This document shows, piece by piece, positions 1-8,860 of a stretch of DNA of 64,000 nucleotides; positions within the stretch are counted from its first letter, which is position 1; every line of letters begins with the position of its first letter. Under the pieces are notes generated by a model, which saw nothing but the letters and a program-made list of their open reading frames with translations, had not been told where the DNA came from and ran no database searches. The stretch is taken from positions 60,995 through 124,994 of the forward strand of contig NZ_JAECRZ010000011.1 in assembly GCF_016019955.1 (NCBI RefSeq). Reading direction: 5' to 3'. This stretch comes from Thiosulfatihalobacter marinus. GTDB taxonomy: Bacteria > Pseudomonadota > Alphaproteobacteria > Rhodobacterales > Rhodobacteraceae. The position numbers were made by a program, and so were the translations under genes.

Positions 1-322
1 AAAAGACCCGGTCGAAATCGTCTTCGGTGACGGTTTCCATCGGCGCGGGCAGGTGGGTGACGCCCGCGTTGTTCACGAGAATGTCGATATGGCCCCATTG
101 GGCAAGGGCGCCGTCAATCATCGCCTGAACGCTGTCACTGTTGGCCACGTCCACGGTGCAGGGGGCGGCGTGTTCGTGTTCGGCGGCCTTGCGTTGCGCC
201 GCGTCGGTGTTGATGTCGGCCACGATGACCCTGGCGCCTTCGGCGAGGAACTTGTCAACGATGCCGGCGCCGAAGCCCTGGGCGCCTCCGGTGACGATGG
301 CCGTTTTGTTTGCAAGACGCAT
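1..322 (-). CDS. Short-chain dehydrogenase/reductase, N-terminal part (runs off window)
   Basis: Only the first ~107 codons are present. The Rossmann glycine motif TGGAQGFGAG is at residues 11-20, Asp36 follows the second strand (VADIN) and suggests NAD(H) preference, and the NNAG motif is at 84-87, all correctly spaced for a classical SDR. The ATG at 322 is preceded by AAGGA. It is the last visible gene of the leftward operon that includes the aldehyde dehydrogenase and the ABC transporter, so it probably oxidises or reduces an alcohol or carbonyl of the imported compound. The catalytic Tyr/Lys lie outside the window, so activity cannot be judged. Confidence 0.9.
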   Translation of the reverse strand, partial: MRLANKTAIVTGGAQGFGAGIVDKFLAEGARVIVADINTDAAQRKAAEHEHAAPCTVDVANSDSVQAMIDGALAQWGHIDILVNNAGVTHLPAPMETVTEDDFDRVF

Positions 323-364
323 GGGCGTGGTCCTTTTTGGCTGGTGCGCCGGGGCGGGCTGTTG

Positions 365-405
365 GATGCCTCCGGCGGGAGTATTTTCGGGAACAATGAA
401 AGAGC
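365..405 (+). repeat. Dispersed Rhodobacteraceae-type intergenic repeat, copy A
   Basis: GCCTCCGGCGGGAGTATTTT followed by an AATGAA-type tail sits between the aldehyde dehydrogenase stop and the SDR start. It matches four other copies in this window near 8213, 13745, 19640 and 59370, all in the same orientation. Confidence 0.65.
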
Positions 406-417
406 GGGTGGCGCGGG

Positions 418-1872
418 TTATCCGTGCAGCGCGGCGACGGTTTTGAGCTGTGAGAAATGGAAGAGGGCCTCGAAGCCTTTTTCGCGGCCGTGGCCGGATT
501 TGCCGGTGCCGCCAAAGGGCAGTTCCACCCCGCCGCCCGCGCCATAGTTGTTGAGGAAGACCTGACCGGAGCGGAGTGCCCTGGCGAGGCGCATCTGGCG
601 GGCGCCGTTTTGCGACCAGACGCTGGCGACGAGGCCGTAATCGGTGCCGTTGGCGATTTCGAGCGCCTCTTCTTCGGTGTCAAACGGGATCAGCACCTGC
701 ACGGGGCCAAAGATTTCCTGTTGGGCCAGGGCATGGTCGGGGGCGACATCGGCAAACAGGGTGGGGGCGATATAGGCGCCGTTGGCCGGGGCGTTGGAGA
801 CGATCTGGCCGGTGGCGGCGGTGTCGAGATCGGCGCCCTTATCGAGGAAGGACTGTACGATCTGTTGCTGGCGGGTGGAAATCAGCGGGCCGAGTTCGAG
901 ATTGTCGGTGGCGGGCGCGGCGCGCAAGTTTTTGTAGGCGGTGCTCATGCGGGCGCGGACCTCGTCATAGACGGGGCGCTGCACGAGGATGCGCGAGGAG
1001 GCGGAACAGGTTTGCCCGGCGTTCTGGATGCCTGCGTTCACGAGGAAGGGCAGGGCGGCGTCAAGATCGGCGTCCGCGAACACCAGTTGTGGGGATTTGC
1101 CACCGAGTTCGAGCGTGACCGGGACCACGTTCTTGGCGGCGGCGGCCTGAATCAGGCTGCCTGTGGCGACCGAGCCGGTGAATGAGATGTGTTGAATGCC
1201 GGGGTGTTCGGCGAGCGCGGCGCCCGCTTCGGCGCCGAGGCCGGGCACGACGTTGAGCGCGCCGGGGGGCAAGCCGGCCTGTTGGGCGAGATCAGCAAAG
1301 GCGAGCGCGGTGAGGCAGGCTTCTTCTGCCGGCTTGAGAACGCAGGCATTGCCCATCGCCAGCGCCGCGCCGACCGAGCGGCCGATGATCTGCATCGGGT
1401 AGTTCCATGGTACGATATGGCCGGTCACGCCATAGGGTTCGCGCAGTGTGTAGACGGTGTAGCCGTCGAGATAGGGGATGGTTTCGCCATGCACCTTGTC
1501 CGCCGCGCCGCCGTAGAATTCGCAGTAGCGCGCCAGCGCGATCACGTCGTTTCGGGCCTGGGTGAGGGGTTTGCCCACGTCGAGCGCTTCGAGCAGGGCG
1601 AGCGTTTCGGTGTGCTGGAGCACCAGTTGGCCAAGACGGATAAGGATGCGGCCGCGTTCCACGGCCGTGGCGGCACCCCAGTCGCCTTGTCGCGCGCTGT
1701 GGGCGGCGGCGACGGCGGCGTTGATGTCGGGCGCGGCGCCACGCGCGATGGCGGCAAGCGGGGTGCCGTCGGACGGGTTGATCAGGTCGAGCGTGTCGCC
1801 GGAGGCGGGCGGCACCCAGGCGCCGTTGATCAGGCAGAGGGACGGATCGAACCAGAGGTCAGGCAGGGACAT
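418..1872 (-). CDS. NAD(P)-dependent aldehyde dehydrogenase
   Basis: A 484-residue ALDH-superfamily enzyme that oxidises an aldehyde to its acid. Visible marks are the cofactor loop FTGSVATG at 231-238, the general-base Glu255 in VTLELGGKS, the nucleophile Cys289 in QNAGQTCS, and PWNYP near 155, at the spacing and length usual for betaine/aminobutyraldehyde-type ALDHs. Its start overlaps the end of the upstream ABC ATPase gene by 14 nt, so it belongs to the same transcript as the peptide-type transporter and M20 hydrolase. The substrate cannot be read from sequence; an amino-aldehyde is a reasonable guess from the context. Confidence 0.93.
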   Translation of the reverse strand: MSLPDLWFDPSLCLINGAWVPPASGDTLDLINPSDGTPLAAIARGAAPDINAAVAAAHSARQGDWGAATAVERGRILIRLGQLVLQHTETLALLEALDVGKPLTQARNDVIALARYCEFYGGAADKVHGETIPYLDGYTVYTLREPYGVTGHIVPWNYPMQIIGRSVGAALAMGNACVLKPAEEACLTALAFADLAQQAGLPPGALNVVPGLGAEAGAALAEHPGIQHISFTGSVATGSLIQAAAAKNVVPVTLELGGKSPQLVFADADLDAALPFLVNAGIQNAGQTCSASSRILVQRPVYDEVRARMSTAYKNLRAAPATDNLELGPLISTRQQQIVQSFLDKGADLDTAATGQIVSNAPANGAYIAPTLFADVAPDHALAQQEIFGPVQVLIPFDTEEEALEIANGTDYGLVASVWSQNGARQMRLARALRSGQVFLNNYGAGGGVELPFGGTGKSGHGREKGFEALFHFSQLKTVAALHG

Positions 1873-3472
1873 GTGAATTCTCTTTGAGGTGGGAGAGATC
1901 GGGCAGCACGGGGGCGGCGGCGATCAGGGTTTGGGTATAGGGGTGTTGCGGATTGGAAAAGACCTGTTCGGTGACACCCTGTTCGACGATTTCGCCGGAT
2001 TTCATCACCAGCACGCGGTCGGTGACGGTGCGCACGACGGACAGGTCGTGCGAGATGAAGAGGTAGGAGAGAGTGTGAGACCGGGAGAGATCGGCGATCA
2101 GGTCGAGGATCTGGGCGCGGATGGAAACATCGAGGGCGGAAACCGCCTCGTCGAAGATGATGAGCTTGGGGCGGATGATCAGGGCGCGGGCAATGGCGAT
2201 GCGCTGGCGCTGACCGCCGGAAAACTCGTGGATATATTTGGTGGCGTCGGACGGAGAAAGGCCAACGGCGGTGAGCGCCGTGGCGATTGCGGTGTCGCGG
2301 TCTGCGCCGCCGGGCGGATCGGGCAGGAGGTGGAACGGTTCGGTGATGATGCGGGACACCCGGTGGCGGGGGTTGAAGCTGCCATAGGGGTCCTGGAACA
2401 CCACTTGCAGGCCGGCGCGCAGGGCCGGGTTCATTGCCGGGCCGACAGGGTGGCCGAAGGCGGTGATGTCACCCGATTGCAGCGGTTCAAGGCCAAGGAT
2501 GGCGCGGGTCAGGGTGGATTTGCCGCACCCGGATTCACCCACGAGGCCGACGCGTTCGCCATTGTGGATGGTGAAGGAGATATCGTTGACCGCGCGGTGG
2601 TGTTCGCGGGGCGCAAACAGCCGGGTGCGTGGCAGGGGGTAGTCGCGCACGGCGTTCCGGACTGCAAGGATCGGGTCGGGGCCGTCAGGTGCGTCGGGCA
2701 GATCGACGCGGTGGCCCGATGCCTCGAACAGGGCGCGGGTGTAGGGGTGTTTCATTTCGCCAAACAGCGCGCGGGTTTCGCCCTGTTCGACGATCTCGCC
2801 CTGGCGCATGACGATGATGCGGTCGGCCATGTCCGAGACGACGGCAAGGTCATGGGTGATCATCATCAAACCCATGCCGAATTCGGCGACGAGTTCCTTG
2901 AGCAGATCAAGGATCTGGGCCTGGGTGGTCACGTCGAGCGCGGTGGTGGGTTCATCCGCGATCAGCAAGCGGGGACGCAGGGCAATGGCCATGGCGATGA
3001 CAACACGCTGACGCTGGCCGCCCGACAGTTCATGCGGATAGCGGGAGAGCGGGAAGCGGTCAGGGGGCAGGCCGACGCGGGAGAGCATGTCGCGGGCCTG
3101 CTCTTTCGCCCGGTCGGGCGTCATCGCTGTGTGGATCAGGATGGTTTCCATGACCTGTGCACCGATGGTTTTCACCGGGTTGAGCGCGGTCATGGGTTCC
3201 TGGAAGACCATGCCGATATCGTTGCCGCGAAGTGCGCACAACTGTGGTTCGCTGAGCGACAGCAGGTCCTGATCGTTCAGGCGGATATGTCCGGTGGTAT
3301 GCGCGGCTTCGGGCAGGAGTTGCATCACCGAAAAGGCGGTCATCGACTTGCCCGAGCCGCTTTCGCCGGTGACGGCCACGATCTCGCCGGGTGCGATGGT
3401 GAAGGAAACGTCGCGCAGGATCGGAGTATCTCCGATGTTCAGCGAGAGGTTTTCCACAGAAAGCAGTGTCAT
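1859..3472 (-). CDS. Peptide-type ABC transporter, fused double ATP-binding protein
   Basis: 537 residues containing two complete ABC ATPase domains, equivalent to DppD and DppF joined (as in YejF/GsiA). Domain 1 has Walker A GESGSGKS (36-43), signature LSGGQ (149-153) and Walker B DEPTTALD (173-180). Domain 2 has GESGCGKS (312-319), FSGGQ (417-421) and DEAVSALD (441-448). Both sites look catalytically intact. The HPYT segments that follow each domain are typical of the oligopeptide-transporter group. It energises the two permeases encoded just upstream; its ATG overlaps the end of the DppC-like gene by 4 nt. Confidence 0.95.
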   Translation of the reverse strand: MTLLSVENLSLNIGDTPILRDVSFTIAPGEIVAVTGESGSGKSMTAFSVMQLLPEAAHTTGHIRLNDQDLLSLSEPQLCALRGNDIGMVFQEPMTALNPVKTIGAQVMETILIHTAMTPDRAKEQARDMLSRVGLPPDRFPLSRYPHELSGGQRQRVVIAMAIALRPRLLIADEPTTALDVTTQAQILDLLKELVAEFGMGLMMITHDLAVVSDMADRIIVMRQGEIVEQGETRALFGEMKHPYTRALFEASGHRVDLPDAPDGPDPILAVRNAVRDYPLPRTRLFAPREHHRAVNDISFTIHNGERVGLVGESGCGKSTLTRAILGLEPLQSGDITAFGHPVGPAMNPALRAGLQVVFQDPYGSFNPRHRVSRIITEPFHLLPDPPGGADRDTAIATALTAVGLSPSDATKYIHEFSGGQRQRIAIARALIIRPKLIIFDEAVSALDVSIRAQILDLIADLSRSHTLSYLFISHDLSVVRTVTDRVLVMKSGEIVEQGVTEQVFSNPQHPYTQTLIAAAPVLPDLSHLKENSHVPA

Positions 3473-4290
3473 GTGCGGGCCACGCGGATCTTGGGGTCAA
3501 GCAGGTCGCGCAGGCCGTCGCCAAGGAGATTGAGGCCCAGAACGGCGGTGACGATGGCAAGGCCGGGGACGAGGGCAAGGTGGGGGGCGAAGCTGACCAT
3601 GGTTTGCGCATCGGCCAGCATCCTGCCCCAGGACGGCGTGGGCGGCTGTGCGCCAAGGCCGACATAGGAGAGACCTGCCTCGGCAAGGATGCCCAGGGAG
3701 AACTGGATGGTGCCCTGCACGATCAGCAGGTTGGCGACATTGGGCAGGATGTGTTCGGCGCTGATGCGGGGTTTGGATTTGCCGGCGACGCGCGCGGCGA
3801 GGATGAATTCACGCTCCCAGAGCGACAGGGCGCCCGAGCGGGTGAGGCGGGCAAAGACCGGGATGTTGAAGATGCCGATGGCGATGATCGCGTTCAGCGC
3901 CGACGCGCCCATGATGGCGGTGATCAGGATGGCGATGACGAGGGACGGGAAGGCAAAGATCAGGTCATTGCCGCGCATGATGATTTCGTCGACCCAGCCG
4001 CCCTTGTTGGCCGCCGCCCAAAGGCCGAGCGGCACGCCCAGCCCCATGCCGATACCCACGGCAACGATGGCCACGGCCAGCGAGGTGCGTGCGCCGATCA
4101 TGATCATCGAGAAGATGTCGCGTCCGAAATGGTCGGTGCCGAACCAGTGGGCGGCGCTGGGCTTTTGCAGCTTGTTGGGGATGTCCATCTGGCTGATGTC
4201 GTAGGGCGTCCAGACAAAGCTGAGCAGGGCGGCGGTAACGACAATCAGGCACAGGGTGCCGCCGATCAGGAGGTTGCGCGAGCGGATCAT
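3469..4290 (-). CDS. Peptide-type ABC transporter permease (DppC-like)
   Basis: 273 residues, inner-membrane permease. A first membrane helix lies near residues 8-27, followed by the periplasmic loop HWFGTDHFGRDIFS, a signature of DppC/OppC proteins, and about five more helices. The cytoplasmic coupling (EAA-type) region LTRSGALSLWEREFILAARV is at about 149-168. It overlaps the neighbouring DppB-like gene by 4 nt (ATGA) and the ATPase gene by 4 nt, so the three are translationally coupled. Substrate unknown. Confidence 0.93.
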   Translation of the reverse strand: MIRSRNLLIGGTLCLIVVTAALLSFVWTPYDISQMDIPNKLQKPSAAHWFGTDHFGRDIFSMIMIGARTSLAVAIVAVGIGMGLGVPLGLWAAANKGGWVDEIIMRGNDLIFAFPSLVIAILITAIMGASALNAIIAIGIFNIPVFARLTRSGALSLWEREFILAARVAGKSKPRISAEHILPNVANLLIVQGTIQFSLGILAEAGLSYVGLGAQPPTPSWGRMLADAQTMVSFAPHLALVPGLAIVTAVLGLNLLGDGLRDLLDPKIRVART

Positions 4291-5234
4291 GTGCGGCTCC
4301 GAAGGCGGGGATCGACGGCGGCATAGGCCAGATCGACGAGGAAGTTCACGAGAATTACTGAAAAGACCAGCAGCATGACCACGCTTTCCACCACGATCAG
4401 GTCACGGGCGGAAATGGATTGGAAGATCAGGCGGCCGAGGCCGGGCAGAAAGAAGACCTGTTCGATGATGATGCCGCCGGCGAGCAGAAAGGAGAATTGC
4501 AGGCCGATGATGGTCAGGACCGGGATCAGGGCGTTGCGTAGCCCATGGCGCCAGAGGGCCTGACGGCGAGACAGGCCCTTGGCCCGGGCGGTGCGCATGA
4601 AATCTTCGGACAGGATGTCGAGCAGCGAGGATCGCATGACCCGCGCCAGGATGGCCGATTGTGGCAGCGCCAGAGCGATGGCGGGCAGGGTGAGGGATTT
4701 CAGCGCGAGGAAAAAGCCTATGTCCCAGCCGGGGAAGCCGCCGGCGGAGAACCAGCGCAGGTTGATGGCGAAGATCAGCACCAGCATCATGGCAAACCAG
4801 AAGTTCGGTACGGCCACGCCAAGCTGGGTGGCGCCCATGACGGCGATGTCACCGGGTTTGCCGCGTCGTGCGGCAGCGTAGATCCCCGCCGGAAAGGCGA
4901 TAAGCGTGGACAGGGCGAGCGCGTAAAGTGCCAGCGGCAGCGAGACCCACATGCGATCGGCAATCATCTGCCCCACCGGGGTGCGATAGGTGTAGGAGGT
5001 GCCGAAATCGCCCCTCGCCATGCCCCCGACCCAGGCGAGGTAACGTTGCATCTTGGGCACATCCAGCCCCAGTTCGGCGCGCAGTGCGGCCACGGTTTCC
5101 GGCTGGGCATTGATGCCCAGCATGTAGGAGGCCGGATCGCCGGGCGCGACCTCGATCACCAGGAAAATCACCAGCGAGGCGATGGCAAGGCTGATGAGCA
5201 GCGACAGGGCGCGTTTCAGGGCATAGCGGAGCAT
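4287..5234 (-). CDS. Peptide-type ABC transporter permease (DppB-like)
   Basis: 315 residues with six predicted membrane helices in the DppB/OppB arrangement: N-terminal helix LLISLAIASLVIFLVIEVAP, the conserved PGDP, and the coupling segment RTARAKGLSRRQALWRHGLRNALIP in the last cytoplasmic loop (only key residues noted: RAKG, HGLRNA). It pairs with the DppC-like protein to form the channel. About 110 nt separate it from the upstream binding-protein gene, and that gap folds into two strong hairpins. Confidence 0.93.
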   Translation of the reverse strand: MLRYALKRALSLLISLAIASLVIFLVIEVAPGDPASYMLGINAQPETVAALRAELGLDVPKMQRYLAWVGGMARGDFGTSYTYRTPVGQMIADRMWVSLPLALYALALSTLIAFPAGIYAAARRGKPGDIAVMGATQLGVAVPNFWFAMMLVLIFAINLRWFSAGGFPGWDIGFFLALKSLTLPAIALALPQSAILARVMRSSLLDILSEDFMRTARAKGLSRRQALWRHGLRNALIPVLTIIGLQFSFLLAGGIIIEQVFFLPGLGRLIFQSISARDLIVVESVVMLLVFSVILVNFLVDLAYAAVDPRLRSRT

Positions 5235-5280
5235 GTGGGGTCAAATCAGTCCGGTGGGTTCCGGTCCGCACGGGGGCGGG

Positions 5281-5326
5281 CCGGAAAATTTCAAATTTTC
5301 CGGGGCATTTTCCGCGACGGAAAATG
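5281..5326. promoter_or_regulatory. Tandem intercistronic hairpins between binding-protein and permease genes
   Basis: The first hairpin has arms CCGGAAAATTT (5281-5291) and AAATTTTCCGG (5293-5303). The second has CATTTTCCG (5306-5314) and CGGAAAATG (5318-5326). Hairpins here commonly protect the binding-protein mRNA 3' end and reduce expression of downstream permease genes (inference). Confidence 0.6.
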
Positions 5327-5343
5327 TGCCCCCCCGGAAACGG

Positions 5344-6837
5344 TCAGTTGGCCCAGCTCATCGCCGGAAGATCGACGGCGGCGGTGGGGGCGTTTTTCCA
5401 CAGACCCTGTACGCCGGCCTTGGCGATTGTCGGGGTTGCCAGCTGGAACAGGTAGCCGTTGACGTAGTCCAGAGAGATCATTGTCTGAAGCTCTGCCAGC
5501 ATTTCCGAGCGTTTGGCGGCATCGGTGGTCTTGTTCAGCTCGGCATAGAGTTCCTGGAATGCCGGGTTGTCATACTGAAAGTAGTAATCGGGCCGCGCAT
5601 AGATGCCGATGTCGAAGGGTTCGGTATGGCTGACGATGGTCAGGCCGTAATCCTTGCCCCGGAACACTTGTTCCAGCCATTGCGCCCATTCAAGATTGGA
5701 GGTCTCGGTCTTTATGCCAACGGCGCGCAGCTGGGCGGCGATGATCTCGCCACCGCGCCGCGCATAAGAGGGCGGCGGCAGTTTCAGGGTGGTGGTGAAC
5801 CCGTCGGGAAATCCGGCCTCGGCCAGCAGTTTTTTCGACAACTCCGGATCATAGCCGGAATTGCCGGTCAGGTCGACATAGTCGGGATGATGCGGTGCGA
5901 AATGGGTGCCGATCGGGGTGCCCATGCCGAACATGGCCCCATCGATGATGGCCTGACGGTCGATCGCGTGGGCGATGGCCTTGCGCACCTTGACGTTGTC
6001 GAGCGGGGGCATCTTGTTATTGGTCGACAGGATGGTTTCGCCTTCGGTTGCGACGTTCAGCACCTGAAATCGCGGGTCGGCCTCGAACTGGGGTACGTTT
6101 TCGGGGGCCGGGTAGCCGGTGAACACGTCGACATCCTCGGCCATGACCGCGCCGAAGGCGGCTGTGGGATCGGAGATGAATTTGAAGGTGGCCGATTTGA
6201 TCGCCGGGGCGCTGCCCCAATAGCTGTCATTGGCCATCAGCTCGATCTTGTCGCCCTGCACCCAGTTGGCAAATTTGTAGGGGCCGGTGCCGACCGGGTT
6301 GGTCTTGATGTCGTCAATCGATTCGGGTGCGACGATCACGGCGTCGCCCCAGGCGAGGTTGAACAGCATGTTGCCATTGGGTTCGGACAGCGTAAGACGT
6401 ACTGTCATGGGGTCCACGACTGTCACGTCGGCTATGGCGGCAAACAGTGCCTTCTGGGCGTTGGTGCTGTCTTCGGCGCGGGCGCGATCCAGCGAGAATT
6501 TGACATCTTCGGCATCGAATGTGGTGCCGTCATGGAAGGTGACGCCCTGGTTCAGATTGAAAGTGTAGGTCAGCCCGTCATCAGAGATGTCCCAGCTTTT
6601 GGCCAGTGCCGGCACGATCGAGCCGTCATCCATGAAGCGGGTGAGGCCCTCGAAGATGTTGATATAGACGACCGAGTCGATGGCTTGTGCGGCGGCCGAT
6701 GTCGGATCGAGATGGGGTGGCTCCAGCTGCATCGCGACGGTGATGTCGTCCTGCGCGGCCTGCGCGGCGCCAAGCCCGGCGGCGAGGGCGACGAGACTGG
6801 CCATGGCCAGCCGTCCGGTAAGAAATCGCATTGTCAA
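5344..6837 (-). CDS. ABC transporter periplasmic substrate-binding protein, family 5
   Basis: 497 residues with a clear signal peptide (cleavage after AQA near residue 27-28) and the SBP_bac_5 fold: an N-terminal ALAKSWDISDDGLTYTFNLNQGVTFHDG segment (hallmark Y-F-L-R-G-V-F-DG pattern) and a C-terminal YFQYDNPAFQELYAELNKT region. It captures peptides, opines or similar amide-bearing solutes for the DppBC-like permease. It lies between the M20 hydrolase gene and the permease genes. No lipobox Cys is seen, so it is soluble in the periplasm. Confidence 0.93.
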   Translation of the reverse strand: MTMRFLTGRLAMASLVALAAGLGAAQAAQDDITVAMQLEPPHLDPTSAAAQAIDSVVYINIFEGLTRFMDDGSIVPALAKSWDISDDGLTYTFNLNQGVTFHDGTTFDAEDVKFSLDRARAEDSTNAQKALFAAIADVTVVDPMTVRLTLSEPNGNMLFNLAWGDAVIVAPESIDDIKTNPVGTGPYKFANWVQGDKIELMANDSYWGSAPAIKSATFKFISDPTAAFGAVMAEDVDVFTGYPAPENVPQFEADPRFQVLNVATEGETILSTNNKMPPLDNVKVRKAIAHAIDRQAIIDGAMFGMGTPIGTHFAPHHPDYVDLTGNSGYDPELSKKLLAEAGFPDGFTTTLKLPPPSYARRGGEIIAAQLRAVGIKTETSNLEWAQWLEQVFRGKDYGLTIVSHTEPFDIGIYARPDYYFQYDNPAFQELYAELNKTTDAAKRSEMLAELQTMISLDYVNGYLFQLATPTIAKAGVQGLWKNAPTAAVDLPAMSWAN

Positions 6838-6862
6838 AACTCCCTGGTTGGTTCTTGTCTTT

Positions 6863-8170
6863 TTACGCGGTGCCTTTGGGCAGGAGCAGCTGCGCGAGGC
6901 TGTGCGCCATGACTTTGGCGCTGTCGATCATATCCTCGATCCCGATATATTCGTCGGGCTTGTGCGCCAGCTCCAGAATGCCCGGCCCATAGGCAATACA
7001 GTTCTTCAGCTTGCCGATCCGATCAATATGTTTCTGATCATAGGTGCCCGGAGAGGCGACATATTCCGGCGCCTTTCCCAGGATTGCCGTGATCGAGCGG
7101 TCCACGGTCGCGACAACGGGGGCGGCCCGATCGGTCATCGAGGGGGCGACATGGTTCATTTCGCGCAGCGAGAACCGGAAGTTTTCGCGGCTTTGTTCGA
7201 GTTGCTTGAGGATGTCTTCCACCTCTCGCGAAACCCCGGCATGGGATTCCTCGGCCAAATAGCGCCGGTCGATCACGATGCGGCAGCTGTCGGGTACGCA
7301 ATGGGCGGGCAGGCCGGTGTAATCGGCGGGTTGTTCGGGCTGGCCGCCATGGATCGAGTTGATGTTCATGGTCGAGGACCGAGCGCCGTCGGGGACCACC
7401 GGCATATCGGTATGGCGCGCGGCCATGGCCGGGAAGAGATCCGTTTCGAACTTGTCCAGAACGGCGCCCATGTGGCGCACGGCGCAATCCCCGAGAAACG
7501 GCATGGAGCCGTGGGCAATCTCGCCGTAGGTTTCGATTTCGGCCCACCAGCCGCCGCGATGGCCCAGACAGATGCGATCCTTGTTCAGCGGCTCGGGGAT
7601 GATCACGTGCTGGACGCGTTGTGGGAAAAAAAAGCCTTGTTCCGCGAGGTAGGCAACGCCGCCATAGCCGCCGGATTCTTCGTCGGCCGTGCCGGAGATC
7701 TCGATGGCGCCGGCGAAGTCGGGAAACTCCTGAAGGAAGGCTTCGGCGGCGATGATGGAGGCGGCAAGCCCGCCTTTCATGTCGCAGGCGCCGCGCCCGT
7801 AGATCCTGCCGTCTGACACATCGCCGCCGAAGGGATCGAAAGTCCAGCCATGGCCGACCTCGACCACGTCGATATGCGAGTTGAAATGCACGCATTCGCC
7901 GGGATGGCGGCCTTCCTTGCGCGCGACGATGTTCCAGCGGGGATATTTGTCGCTGTCGCCCGGTGCGCCGATTGCGCGCACGAGCTGGGTATCAAAGCCG
8001 TGCCGGGTGAGGCGGGTGTCGAGATAGTCGCAGATGTCGCGGTAGCAGTCGCCGGGCGGATTCAACGTGGGAATGCGGATCAGGTCCCGGGTGAGCGCGA
8101 TCAGGTCGTCGCGCATTGACTCGATCCGGGCCAGAAGGGGGGAGAGATGGGGCAGGGGCGTTTGGGTCAT
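6863..8170 (-). CDS. M20-family metallohydrolase (acetylornithine deacetylase / DapE-like)
   Basis: 435 residues starting at MTQTPLPHL; an upstream in-frame ATG at 8239 would add only repeat-derived sequence. The dinuclear metal site of M20 enzymes is visible: HFNSHID, GRGACDMKGG (bridging Asp), DEESGG (general base Glu plus ligand Glu), and a C-terminal YDQKHID in place of the usual His-containing loop. The family removes acyl groups or cleaves small amides in the cytoplasm. As first gene of the ABC/ALDH operon it probably deacylates the imported substrate. Acyl-amino-acid or opine-like substrates fit, but specificity is not readable. Confidence 0.92.
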   Translation of the reverse strand: MTQTPLPHLSPLLARIESMRDDLIALTRDLIRIPTLNPPGDCYRDICDYLDTRLTRHGFDTQLVRAIGAPGDSDKYPRWNIVARKEGRHPGECVHFNSHIDVVEVGHGWTFDPFGGDVSDGRIYGRGACDMKGGLAASIIAAEAFLQEFPDFAGAIEISGTADEESGGYGGVAYLAEQGFFFPQRVQHVIIPEPLNKDRICLGHRGGWWAEIETYGEIAHGSMPFLGDCAVRHMGAVLDKFETDLFPAMAARHTDMPVVPDGARSSTMNINSIHGGQPEQPADYTGLPAHCVPDSCRIVIDRRYLAEESHAGVSREVEDILKQLEQSRENFRFSLREMNHVAPSMTDRAAPVVATVDRSITAILGKAPEYVASPGTYDQKHIDRIGKLKNCIAYGPGILELAHKPDEYIGIEDMIDSAKVMAHSLAQLLLPKGTA

Positions 8171-8212
8171 TGCGGTCCTTGGGAAACCGGGGCGAGCGCG
8201 GTGGGCGCGGGA

Positions 8213-8253
8213 GCCTCCGGCGGGGATATTTCGGGCCAAAAGAAGGCAGGGCG
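8213..8253 (+). repeat. Dispersed Rhodobacteraceae-type intergenic repeat, copy B
   Basis: GCCTCCGGCGGGGATATTTC then GGGCCAAAAGAAGGCAGGGC. It lies upstream of the M20 hydrolase start, between it and the LuxR-side palindrome. Confidence 0.7.
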
Positions 8254-8281
8254 TTGCGCGAACAGGATGGCTCGGACCATA

Positions 8282-8301
8282 CTACGGTATCAATACCGTA
8301 G
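8282..8301. promoter_or_regulatory. Perfect inverted repeat, candidate operator of the PAS-LuxR regulator
   Basis: CTACGGTAT-CA-ATACCGTAG is a 9+9 bp perfect palindrome with a 2-bp centre, 19 bp upstream of the regulator ATG and 112 bp upstream of the divergent M20 gene. A further half-site-like TTACGGT begins at 8304. Short CCGTAG/CTACGG dyads are plausible targets of LuxR-type HTH dimers (inference). Confidence 0.6.
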
Positions 8302-8320
8302 GATTACGGTGGGGGGTGAC

Positions 8321-8860
8321 ATGGATCTTGAGAAACTGGCCTTTGACGAGGCACCGGTGGGGATCGTGCTGACCGAGGAACGGGTGATCCGGGCCTGTAA
8401 CCGCGGTTTTGCCCAGATGCTGGGCTATGCGCGGGCGGACTTGTTGGGACAGTCGTTCCGGATGCTGTACGCGTCGGACGAGGAGTTTGACAGGGTTCGC
8501 GACATCGGGTTGGCGCCGTTGCAGGCAACCAGCGCCTATACGGATGAACGCATGATGTTGCGCCGGGATGGCGGGCAGTTGTGGTGCCGGTTTCGCGCCC
8601 ATGCGCTGGTGCCCGAAGCGCCGCTGGCGCGGCTGGTAATGACATTTGCGGTGATCGCCGACAGTCCGGCAGCGCCGCTGAGCCCGCGCGAGCGGCAGGT
8701 GGTTGGTGGGCTGGGCCGGGGGATGACCAGCAAGGAAATCGCGCGCGAGCTGGGATTGAGCCCGCGCACGATCGAGGATGTGCGGGCGCGGCTTTTGCGG
8801 CGCTTTGCCGTACGGAATGCGACGGAACTTCTGGCCCGTTTGACCTATCTTGCGCCCTGA
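8321..8860 (+). CDS. PAS-domain LuxR-family transcriptional regulator
   Basis: 179 residues. Residues ~1-115 form a PAS sensor (VGIVLTEERVIRACNRGFAQMLGY, then the FRMLY and LRRDGG strands); ~122-175 form a GerE/LuxR HTH (LSPRERQVVGGLGRGMTSKEIARELGLSPRTIEDVRARLLRRF, key residues L-S-x-R-E and S-x-x-T-I/V). The ATG at 8321 follows GGGGGG. It is divergent from the M20/ABC/ALDH operon and is its likely regulator, sensing a small ligand or redox signal through the PAS domain. No receiver domain is present, so it is not a classical two-component partner. Its last 16 nt overlap the convergent small gene. Confidence 0.88.
   Translation: MDLEKLAFDEAPVGIVLTEERVIRACNRGFAQMLGYARADLLGQSFRMLYASDEEFDRVRDIGLAPLQATSAYTDERMMLRRDGGQLWCRFRAHALVPEAPLARLVMTFAVIADSPAAPLSPRERQVVGGLGRGMTSKEIARELGLSPRTIEDVRARLLRRFAVRNATELLARLTYLAP

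Noticed and set aside
1889..3667. 592-codon open frame on the plus strand opposite the ABC ATPase gene
   Set aside because: It is antisense to a gene with two intact ATPase domains and shows Gly/Asp-rich composition typical of antisense frames in high-GC DNA.
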